Assembly (NCBI RefSeq): GCF_015206885.1
Contig: NZ_JADEXY010000040.1
Span: forward strand, 1 to 32,318
From: Microcystis aeruginosa LEGE 91341
Lineage (GTDB): Bacteria; Cyanobacteriota; Cyanobacteriia; Cyanobacteriales; Microcystaceae
Direction of reading: 5' to 3'
Length of the DNA stretch: 32,318 bases
Part shown: positions 1 through 8,106 of the stretch, piece after piece
Layout: the number at the start of each line of letters is the position of its first letter
Position numbering within the stretch: position 1 is the first letter of the stretch
Notes under the pieces: generated by a model
The model's input: only the letters and a program-made list of their open reading frames with translations
Told to the model about the DNA's origin: nothing
The model's database searches: none
Position numbers and translations under genes: made by a program

Positions 1-93
1 CCCCAAAACCCCAACCCCCAAAACCTGTCTCCTATCTCCTATCTCCTGACTCCTGACTCCTAACCCCACCAACAAACTTTTTCAGCAAACCCT

Positions 94-311
94 AAATAAA
101 TACTTCGCCGAAAAAGGTTTCAGCGAAGTACCACAATAGTCAGTGACCAGTTATCAGTTATCAGTACCTTTAATATAACACCTTTGATCCAAAAATCATA
201 CCTTGGTGCAAAAAAAAGGCCACAAATAAATACTTCGCCGAAAAAGGTTTCAGCGAAGTACCACAATAGTCAGTGACCAGTTATCAGTTATCAGTACCTT
301 TAATATAACAC
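94..311. repeat. Two direct copies of an 88-bp repeat, each with a hairpin
   Basis: Bases 94-181 and 224-311 are identical over 88 bp, separated by 42 bp of unrelated sequence (offset 130). Each copy holds an 8-bp inverted repeat, TACTTCGC / GCGAAGTA (101-108 with 123-130; 231-238 with 253-260), followed by a short CAGTTAT-type heptamer run. The hairpins have 14-nt loops and no following T-run, so they are poor intrinsic terminators. The element lies just past the stop of the minus-strand enolase gene and looks like a dispersed, locally duplicated intergenic repeat. Confidence 0.9.
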
Positions 312-345
312 TCTTTTTCGATCACTGCAAGACTTTTTGCAAATT

Positions 346-1647
<1,302 letters not shown>

Positions 1648-1690
1648 TTATCGTCTCCAACTCAATTTACGCGGTAATTTCGGCTGATTA

Positions 1691-2452
1691 TTAATTGCCT
1701 AAAGGGAAATCCACGTTGACAATCTGCTTTTGATCATCAAAAACGAGGATTAAAGTATCCGTCAGTTTTTCAAATTGAATCGTCACCAACACCATATCCA
1801 CACCGTCCGTATCCGAGCCTTTTCTGACCTGAGTTCCCACGATCCGACGCACGGGGCCGGTACGCTTAAGTAAATTCTCCCAAGTGCCTTGCACTCTGGT
1901 GGGGAAAACCTCAGCTTTCAGGAGAGGATGTAAAAAACCTCGGGCCAGGCTGTAGTCTTTATTGGCCAAGGCCGTGACAAAAGCGGTGCCAATCTCAGAA
2001 ATACTGCGAAATTCGGGAAAATCGGCGGCAACTATCTGACCAGCCCGGTTAAAGGTAACTATCACATCGTCGGTAACTTTCTCAAATTCAACGGTGACAA
2101 TCACCAGATTGGCATTGATAGCATCGAGTACCTTGCTTTTGACAATACGCTTAAATGGTCCAGTATGGTCAGTGACTTGGCTTTCCCAGACCTTTTGCAG
2201 TTTTTCGGCAGTCCAGAGGGGTTTTAGTTGGGGTGACAAAGCTGCAATCACCTTGTCGTATTGTTTGGTTCCCAACCATTCTACTAACTGCCGAGCTTGC
2301 TTTTCTTCCCGAACGGGATCACCAAGAGCGATCGCATTCGGTTCTAGGTTCGCCTGTACTGGTGAAATGCTGAACGCGGTCCAAGGTAGGGAAAAACCCA
2401 TTAAACACAAAGAGAGAATCGATACCCGTTTCGCTAATGAAAGCCGCATCAT
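1691..2452 (-). CDS. Secreted tandem-DUF3887 protein
   Basis: Function unknown. The protein has two similar halves, each containing a WTAEKLQKVWE- or VFPTRVQGTWE-type helix, a TGPF(V)(K/R)RIV turn and a VTVEFEK / VTIQFEK strand pair ending in a (V/I)VxxDFP motif. This is the pattern of tandem DUF3887 domains, alpha+beta modules common in exported proteins. The N-terminus of the chosen start (MMRLSLAKRVSILSLCLMGF, then a segment ending SPVQA) is a clear signal peptide, which argues for the internal ATG at 2452 (GGAG upstream) over the first ATG at 2512; the longer form would bury the signal behind 20 residues. It sits between glgX and eno, on the same strand, with short gaps. The link to carbon metabolism is positional only. 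Confidence 0.75.
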   Translation of the reverse strand: MMRLSLAKRVSILSLCLMGFSLPWTAFSISPVQANLEPNAIALGDPVREEKQARQLVEWLGTKQYDKVIAALSPQLKPLWTAEKLQKVWESQVTDHTGPFKRIVKSKVLDAINANLVIVTVEFEKVTDDVIVTFNRAGQIVAADFPEFRSISEIGTAFVTALANKDYSLARGFLHPLLKAEVFPTRVQGTWENLLKRTGPVRRIVGTQVRKGSDTDGVDMVLVTIQFEKLTDTLILVFDDQKQIVNVDFPLGN

Positions 2453-2567
2453 TTCAGCTATTGCTCCGCAAATAAATAACGTTTTTCCACTTGACGATTG
2501 AATTGATGCCATTGTTCATTAGTTAAAGCATTCAAGATCGCTCGATCGGGCAATATCTCTCCCCTTG

Positions 2568-4646
2568 TTATACTGGTTTAACGATTAAAACTACCGCCGA
2601 ACGCGCTTGCACCCGATAGGTTTCCGATTCAATAGCGACGGCGGCATCTAAATCACAGGCTGCCTCGGACAATTGCCCAGCAGTATCGATGACACGATGC
2701 CATTTTTCCTCTGGGAATAGGGGTGGTAACTGGAAGTTGAGAGATTCCCAGTAAGCGTTGAGCATAATGTGTAAATACTCGTTCGCCTTGGGATGACGCA
2801 GGGAAAAAGCTAAACTGCGGGAATCTTCCGACCAATCGGGTTTACTCAACTGTACGCCATGCCAACTGAGATGGGGTTCAAGACTGGTATAGGTGACTTC
2901 TAGCAATTTTTCTTGACGGAAAAGAGCTAATTTTTTATTAAAATCGATCAGTCTCCTTACGAAACACCAAAGATCGAACTCTTGCTCTACCGCACTCCAA
3001 TCGAACCAACTTAACTGGTTATCCTGACAATAGGCGTTATTGTTGCCCTTTTGGGTGCGTCGCACTTCGTCCCCCATCAACAGCATAGGTGTTCCTTGGG
3101 AAATGAACAGGATCGTTAAGAGATTTTTTATTTGTTGCAGTCGCAGGGTTTTAATCGCCTCGTTATTGGTTTCCCCTTCTATGCCACAATTCCAGCTAAA
3201 ATTATCGTTGCAACCGTCCCGATTCTCCTCGCCGTTAGCCTCGTTGTGTTTCTCGTTGTAGGACACTAGATCGTTAAGGGTAAAGCCATCGTGACAGGTA
3301 ACAAAATTTATACTTCTATTGACATCGGTGTCAGGTCTGTGGTATATGTCGGGGCTTCCTAAAATCCGCGCCGCTAATTTCGTGACTATGCTGGTATCTC
3401 CCCAGACAAAAGCGCGTACATCATCGCGAAAAGGACCATTCCACTCGGAAAACCAATCGGCAAATTCGACAAATTGACCGACACTATACAATCCTGCCGC
3501 ATCCCAGGCTTCAGCGATTAATTTTGTCCCGGCTAAGACTGGATCCGATTCGATCGCCCAGATCATGTTATAACCTTTTTGCAGGATCGGTTCCCCGTTG
3601 ACATTGCGCGATAATACGGCCGCCAAGTCAAAGCGAAAACCATCCACGTGCATTTCCGACACCCAATAGCGCAAACAATCGAGAATCATTTTGCCCACAA
3701 TCGGATGACTGCCCTTGAGGGTGTTACCACAGCCGGTATAGTTGCTATAGATGCTTTTATCTTCTGCATCGAGGATGTAGTAGGTGCGATTATCGATACC
3801 TTTAAAGGAAAGAGTTGGCCCGATTTCGTCCCCCTCGGCGGTATGATTGAAAACCACATCGAGAATCACTTCGATCCCCGCTTTGTGTAAAGCTTTCACC
3901 AGATCTCGAAATTCATTCAAAGGACCGAACGGTGAGCGATCGCTACTGTAACCGGCATGGGGCGCAAAAAAGCCGATCGTGCTATAACCCCAATAGTTAG
4001 TTAACCCCGGCATGGCCGAAGCGGGATCAAAGTAATGAATCGGTAACAATTCCACGGCAGTAATGCCTAGGTTTTTCAAATAGGGTATTTTTTCGATTAA
4101 TCCCGCAAAAGTACCTCTTTTTTCCTCGCTAACGCCGGAATTCGGGTTACGGGTAAAGCCACCTACGTGCATTTCGTAGATAAAACTGGCAGAGTAGGGA
4201 GTGCGTAGCGGTTTGTCATCTTCCCAATCGTAGCGGCCCGTATCCACTACCAGACCCCGCAAAGCTTGATGACAATTATCACCTTTTTCGCTGGCAGCTT
4301 GTCGATCATAAATTTCCGCACCGACAATCGCTTTCGCATAGGGATCAAGAACTACTTTATCAGGATCGAAGCGATGACCCTGGGCCGGATTATCCGGACC
4401 ATAGACTCGATAAGCATACACTTGACCGGCTCCAATCCCGTGAACGAAAATATGCCAATAGAAAAAAGTGCGATTTTCTTGGGGATTCAGACGAATAATT
4501 TGACTAGGTTGCGGGGAATTGGCATCATCAAATAATAATAATTCTATGGCAGTGGCATACTTAGAAAATAGTGAGAAGTTGACACCATCGGTCAAGACAG
4601 TCGCCCCGACGGGATGGCTTTTACCGTGATCAGTTTTTAAGGTCAT
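2568..4646 (-). CDS. glgX: Glycogen debranching enzyme, isoamylase type
   Basis: Hydrolyses alpha-1,6 branch linkages in glycogen-type glucan. The N-terminal 100 residues form a CBM48-like beta domain (VGATVLTDGVNFSLFSKYATAIELLLFD). The GH13 barrel shows EMHVGGFT, DVVFNHTAEG, DGFRFDLAA with the nucleophile Asp (about residue 338), LIAEAWDAAG with the acid/base Glu (about 377) and VTCHDGFTLNDL with the transition-state Asp (about 452). A C-terminal beta domain ends in VQARSAVVLIVKPV. About 692 residues is normal for GlgX/TreX. An in-frame TTG lies 6 nt earlier (4652), but the ATG at 4646 is the simpler start. There is no strong ribosome binding site. First gene of a same-strand run with the DUF3887 gene and eno, consistent with glycogen breakdown feeding glycolysis (inference from order). 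Confidence 0.95.
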   Translation of the reverse strand: MTLKTDHGKSHPVGATVLTDGVNFSLFSKYATAIELLLFDDANSPQPSQIIRLNPQENRTFFYWHIFVHGIGAGQVYAYRVYGPDNPAQGHRFDPDKVVLDPYAKAIVGAEIYDRQAASEKGDNCHQALRGLVVDTGRYDWEDDKPLRTPYSASFIYEMHVGGFTRNPNSGVSEEKRGTFAGLIEKIPYLKNLGITAVELLPIHYFDPASAMPGLTNYWGYSTIGFFAPHAGYSSDRSPFGPLNEFRDLVKALHKAGIEVILDVVFNHTAEGDEIGPTLSFKGIDNRTYYILDAEDKSIYSNYTGCGNTLKGSHPIVGKMILDCLRYWVSEMHVDGFRFDLAAVLSRNVNGEPILQKGYNMIWAIESDPVLAGTKLIAEAWDAAGLYSVGQFVEFADWFSEWNGPFRDDVRAFVWGDTSIVTKLAARILGSPDIYHRPDTDVNRSINFVTCHDGFTLNDLVSYNEKHNEANGEENRDGCNDNFSWNCGIEGETNNEAIKTLRLQQIKNLLTILFISQGTPMLLMGDEVRRTQKGNNNAYCQDNQLSWFDWSAVEQEFDLWCFVRRLIDFNKKLALFRQEKLLEVTYTSLEPHLSWHGVQLSKPDWSEDSRSLAFSLRHPKANEYLHIMLNAYWESLNFQLPPLFPEEKWHRVIDTAGQLSEAACDLDAAVAIESETYRVQARSAVVLIVKPV

Positions 4647-4652
4647 TGTCAA

Positions 4653-4909
4653 GAGATGAGAAGTGATTAGGAGTAGTATAAGATTATTTGGCGTTTTTGA
4701 ATCAAGCTATGAATGCCAAATGTGTGTCCTATCCAAAAGTTAGTTTTGGTCTAGGTTTGAAAAATCTCACCCAAGAAGATTCAGAATTCAAATCAGCAAA
4801 GCCAGATTTTCATGCAGATGGTGTGATTAATTTCTAAGACCTTGCCCTATTCAATAAAGCTCTCAATTTTCCGAGCAATCAAGGGAAAAAATGGCATTTC
4901 CTGAATATT
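4653..4909. other. Intergenic, possible gene remnant
   Basis: No convincing gene. On the plus strand 4709-4837 is an open frame of 42 codons (begins MNAKCVSYPKVSFGL, ends FHADGVINF) without a ribosome binding site. Its composition is protein-like, so it may be the truncated end of a lost gene, but I cannot name a family. Confidence 0.2.
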
Positions 4910-5806
4910 TTATGCTTGATTAAGCCAATTAATTAAGTCAGCTTGAATATTAAAGTCTAGTAATGCTTCTGCTAAGTCTTCTAATTTTTCTACTGAGAGT
5001 TTTTGGATAGTTTCAGTAATATGCGGGGGAAGTTCACCAAATCGTCGGTTAAGCAAGCGTAGCACTAGGTTGGCTTCTCCTTGTTGAATCCCTTCGATTC
5101 TACCTTTTTGAATCGCTGCTTCTCTATCTTGTTCATATAAAGGGGCTAAACGCATAATAAATTTCCTCTCCTCCTGGGTTCTTTTGGGTAAGGCTTGCAA
5201 GTTCCTACTCAAATTGTATAATAATTTTAAGGAAGCTGATTTAAAGGGATGACTAGGAGACAAGGCCTCTAATTCATCAATCGCTCTGGTTCTGGTTCCT
5301 CCTCTACCTAATAATCTTAACCAAAGGGTTTCAGGGGTTTCGGGTAATTGATGCAGGACAATAATGGCTGTGGTTAATGCTGGAGGTAAAAAATAAATTC
5401 CTTCTCCCCAATCTGGATGATTGAGAGCGGAAAAAGCAGTTATAATTCTTTGACTGGCCGTAGGAGTTAGTATCCATAGTCTAGGAATATTTTCTGCTAA
5501 TAAGGGTTGTTGATGACGGTGAGCTTCTCTTTGTAATTGTTCCCGCACAGTAAACAGTTTAGATAAACAGGCAATAATGCCATCAATCGTGACCGGATTG
5601 CGATAGGGTTCCAATAGACAAGGGGTTTGAGCTAATCGGCCCAATAAACCTAATTCGGGCGGCATTTCTGGGGAAGTCGGTCGAAAATACACATCAATTT
5701 CTTGAGTTTCTGCCGTCACATCAAGGCTAGTTTTCACGTCACCGGAAGAAGCGAGAAAGGTTTCGAGGTAATCTTTACTAAATTTATCCCAAAGAAAGCG
5801 AGTCAA
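4910..5806 (-). CDS. DUF4351 / Rpn-type protein (PD-(D/E)XK-like family)
   Basis: Member of a large cyanobacterial family often annotated as transposase-like or Rpn nuclease-like proteins. The N-terminus MTRFLWDKFSKDYLETFL and the following EIDVYFRP strand match the family's usual start (the nuclease-like half); in this half I cannot pick out a complete catalytic set. The middle (EAHRHQQ...LWILTPTAS, then an HP.W..G(I/V)YFLP block) is typical. The C-terminus (about 240-295) is a DUF4351 helical domain: LVLRLLNRRFGELPPHITETIQ followed by KLEDLAEALLDF. 298 residues is full length. The gene stands alone, and a 40-bp mobile-element terminus begins 3 bp upstream of its start codon, which may have replaced its promoter. 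Its biological role is unproven. Confidence 0.85.
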   Translation of the reverse strand: MTRFLWDKFSKDYLETFLASSGDVKTSLDVTAETQEIDVYFRPTSPEMPPELGLLGRLAQTPCLLEPYRNPVTIDGIIACLSKLFTVREQLQREAHRHQQPLLAENIPRLWILTPTASQRIITAFSALNHPDWGEGIYFLPPALTTAIIVLHQLPETPETLWLRLLGRGGTRTRAIDELEALSPSHPFKSASLKLLYNLSRNLQALPKRTQEERKFIMRLAPLYEQDREAAIQKGRIEGIQQGEANLVLRLLNRRFGELPPHITETIQKLSVEKLEDLAEALLDFNIQADLINWLNQA

Positions 5807-5809
5807 GAC

Positions 5810-5849
5810 CTAATACTAAATCTGGTTATTAAAGACTGATTATTTATTC
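5810..5849. repeat. 40-bp terminus matching the element at 25251-25343
   Basis: This stretch matches the reverse complement of 25307-25346 at 37 of 40 positions. It begins CTAATACTAAATC, the terminal motif of that small inverted-repeat element. Only one end is present here, so it is a solo end or a degraded copy. Confidence 0.8.
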
Positions 5850-5872
5850 CCCTTTTTGCATGAGTGCATGAG

Positions 5873-5907
5873 CAGAAAACGGGTTTCTCGGAGAAACCCG
5901 TTTTCTG
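5873..5907. repeat. Perfect 17-bp inverted repeat
   Basis: CAGAAAACGGGTTTCTC (5873-5889) and its exact complement GAGAAACCCGTTTTCTG (5891-5907) flank a single G. As RNA either strand would fold into a very stable hairpin. It lies between the divergently placed DUF4351 and channel genes, so it does not terminate either. It looks like a small dispersed palindromic element. Confidence 0.85.
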
Positions 5908-6006
5908 TGCGTTACAAAATTGGCAGCATTGCAGCTTTAGTTACAGATTTTTCCTAGTTTTTGCGCTAGAAATGAAAAGTTAATCAGCAAAAAACGCGCT
6001 CGATGA

Positions 6007-7713
6007 ATGAAACCGCAAATCATCGTCTGTGGATTAGGTCGCACGGGTTATAAAATCTTTTGTTTACTCAAACAACAATCTGCGGCAGTAGTAGCGATTA
6101 GCGATCGCCAAATGGTCTGTGAATACCAGTCTGATATTATTATCGGCGATCCCTGCTCTCCTAAAACTCTCCTGCAAGCCGGCCTTCCAGATGCAGAAAC
6201 CCTAGTTTTGTCCATCGATAACGACGCACTCAATCTAGAAATTCTCACCCGCGCAAGAATAATTAACCCGAAAATTCGGATAGTTAACCGACTATTTAAC
6301 GAAACTTTGGGAGAAAGACTCGATCAAACCCTCCCTGCTCACGTTAGCATGAGTGTTGCTTCCCTAGCGGCTCCTATCTTTTCCTTTGCTGCCCTTGGTA
6401 ATAAAGCTATCGGTCAATTACAGCTATTCGATCGCCTTTGGCCAATTCAAGAGATAATTATCGAGGAAAATCATCCTTGGTGGGGATTACCCCTCTACGA
6501 ACTTTGGGACGATCCGGCCCGGATGTTAATCTATTATCTCCCCGCTCACGACGAAATCGATCTGGTTTCCGCAGTTCTTTTAGGCAAAAAACTCCAAACT
6601 GGCGATCATCTCATTATCGGCAATAAACCGACAATTAAGGCAAAACAGCGTTTTAAACTGCAAAAGTGGCTGAGAAATCTACTCAATCTCCGTCCCTATC
6701 AGCACTATGTCCAACCGGTAATTCTTGTCACCCTTTCCCTCCTGGGGATGATTTCCCTTGCTACCATTACCTATCTCAGCGTTAATCAAAAAATTTCCCT
6801 CGTCGATTCCCTCTATTTCTCCGTCGGGATGATTACCGGTGCCGGAGGTAACGAAAAAGTGGCCGAATCTACCCCCGATAGTATCAAAATTTTTACCGTG
6901 GTCATGATGATTGTCGGTGCGGGGGTTATCGGTATCTGTTATGCTCTCCTCAACGATTTTATTCTCGGTAGTCGCTTTAAACAGTTTTGGGATGCTACCC
7001 GCATTCCCGTCCGCAATCATCACATTATCTGTGGTTTAGGAGGTATCGGCACCCGCATTGTGCGACAATTGCACGAGCAAGGCTGTGAAGTGGTGGTGAT
7101 TGAATCGGACCCCAATAATAGATTTTTGCATTCCGTGCGCTCTTGGGGAATCCCCGTTATCATCGAGGATGCGCGTCTAGTGGCTACCCTAGAAACGGCT
7201 AATATTAATAACGCTGAATCCTTGATCGTGGTGACTTACGAGGATATGATTAATGTGGAGATTGCCCTCACTGCTAAAGCGATCGCTCCTAAAATTAATC
7301 TAGTTTTACGCTGCTCTCAGGAACAATTCGGGCGATCGATTCAAGAGGTTTTTGATTTTGATACGGTATTATGTCCCCGGGATCTAGCCACCTATTCCTT
7401 CGCTGCGGCCGCTTTGGGCGGTAGAATTCTCGGTAATGGCATGACGGATGATCTCCTCTGGGTTGCTTTGGCTACATTAATCACACCGAATCATCCTTTT
7501 ATGGGGCAAATTATCAAGGAAGCGGCGATGAATGCCGATTTTGTGCCACTTTACCTAGAAAAACAAGGTCAAACTATCCACGGTTGGCAATTACTGGAAA
7601 TCACTCTCGATCAAGGTGATATTCTGTATCTAACTATGCCGGCTATGCGTTTACAACAGGTTTGGCAAAATACTTCCCTAACTATTCCGCAATCTTTCCC
7701 CGATTTAAAATGA
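6007..7713 (+). CDS. Two-TM potassium-channel-like protein with two RCK (TrkA) modules
   Basis: Predicted inner-membrane cation channel or transporter gated by nucleotide or ion binding. Order: RCK/TrkA-N Rossmann domain (1-130, CGLGRTG), TrkA-C-like domain (about 145-205), TM1 (about 236-260), pore region, TM2 (about 290-315), second RCK (about 340-460, CGLGGIGTR followed by VVVIESD), and a final TrkA-C (to about 555). The pore-loop position reads S-L-Y-F-S-V-G-M-I-T-G-A-G-G-N (268-282), where a K+ channel would carry TVGYGD; the canonical filter is missing. The common MthK-type order is 2TM-RCK, so the extra N-terminal RCK module is unusual though known in prokaryotic channels. The stop codon overlaps the next gene's ATG (ATGA), suggesting coupled translation. 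Substrate cannot be assigned from sequence. Confidence 0.85.
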   Translation: MKPQIIVCGLGRTGYKIFCLLKQQSAAVVAISDRQMVCEYQSDIIIGDPCSPKTLLQAGLPDAETLVLSIDNDALNLEILTRARIINPKIRIVNRLFNETLGERLDQTLPAHVSMSVASLAAPIFSFAALGNKAIGQLQLFDRLWPIQEIIIEENHPWWGLPLYELWDDPARMLIYYLPAHDEIDLVSAVLLGKKLQTGDHLIIGNKPTIKAKQRFKLQKWLRNLLNLRPYQHYVQPVILVTLSLLGMISLATITYLSVNQKISLVDSLYFSVGMITGAGGNEKVAESTPDSIKIFTVVMMIVGAGVIGICYALLNDFILGSRFKQFWDATRIPVRNHHIICGLGGIGTRIVRQLHEQGCEVVVIESDPNNRFLHSVRSWGIPVIIEDARLVATLETANINNAESLIVVTYEDMINVEIALTAKAIAPKINLVLRCSQEQFGRSIQEVFDFDTVLCPRDLATYSFAAAALGGRILGNGMTDDLLWVALATLITPNHPFMGQIIKEAAMNADFVPLYLEKQGQTIHGWQLLEITLDQGDILYLTMPAMRLQQVWQNTSLTIPQSFPDLK

Positions 7714-7964
7714 TTTCTGGTCTTAATTATCTGAGCAAAGCTAGTTATCGCTGTATCTTGAGTTTAGGCAGTGCTGGCAGTATTTTAAGTCTCGCTAGTG
7801 CCAGCAGCATTTTAAGTCTGGTTAGTATCGGCAGTATGCTCAGTATTGGCAGTGTCGGCAGTATTCTTAGTATTGGCAGTGTCGGCAGTATTCTTAGTAT
7901 TGGCAGTGTCGGCAGTATCTTTGGCATCTTTCAATATCATTCTCTGCCTAACCATCCTGGATAG
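7710..7964 (+). CDS. Small Ser/Gly/Ile-rich nonapeptide-repeat protein
   Basis: 84 residues when started at the ATG that overlaps the channel gene's stop (ATGA); a longer frame from 7662 would overlap that gene by 52 bp and is less likely. After an N-terminal MISGLNYLSKASYRC the rest is repeats of SIGSVGSIL, nearly exact at the DNA level as three 27-bp units (7842-7868, 7869-7895, 7896-7922), preceded by degenerate units (SLGSAGSIL, SLASASSIL, SLVSIGSML). The period of nine residues with regularly spaced Ile/Leu could form a small beta solenoid or an amphipathic membrane-associated sheet; this is inference. ATGA coupling to the channel gene suggests that both are made together. I do not recognise a characterised family. 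Confidence 0.6.
   Translation: MISGLNYLSKASYRCILSLGSAGSILSLASASSILSLVSIGSMLSIGSVGSILSIGSVGSILSIGSVGSIFGIFQYHSLPNHPG
7842..7922. repeat. 27-bp tandem repeat, three units
   Basis: Three consecutive 27-bp units beginning AGTATTGGCAGTGTCGGCAG; the first two are identical and the third differs only near its end. The unit is a multiple of three and codes for SIGSVGSIL, so copy-number change would keep the frame. Confidence 0.9.
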
Positions 7965-8027
7965 TTCTAATGAACTACTCCTCATCGCTTCTTTGTCGAT
8001 GGCGGTTTTATAAGTTTAAACTGTTAG

Positions 8028-8068
8028 GCGATCGCTTTTTATGCAAACAAAATAGAAAGAGCGATCGC
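8028..8068. terminator. HIP1-based hairpin between convergent genes
   Basis: Two HIP1 octamers (8028-8035 and 8061-8068) with complementary flanks (left followed by TTTTT, right preceded by AAAGA) can pair as a roughly 12-bp stem. It lies between the plus-strand repeat gene and the end of the minus-strand 718-aa gene, a place where a bidirectional terminator would fit. A long 3' T-run is lacking, so this is tentative. Confidence 0.35.
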
Positions 8069-8106
8069 ATTGTGAGCATCAGTTAATAAAACAATAAAGT
8101 TCGGGG

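Noticed and set aside
101-130. Hairpin near eno as an intrinsic terminator
   Set aside because: No T-run on either side and the hairpin is part of a duplicated repeat.
7745-7927. Antisense Pro/Leu/Ile-rich repeat frame opposite the nonapeptide gene
   Set aside because: A mirror of the 27-bp repeat on the other strand. The plus-strand frame has ATGA coupling to the channel gene.
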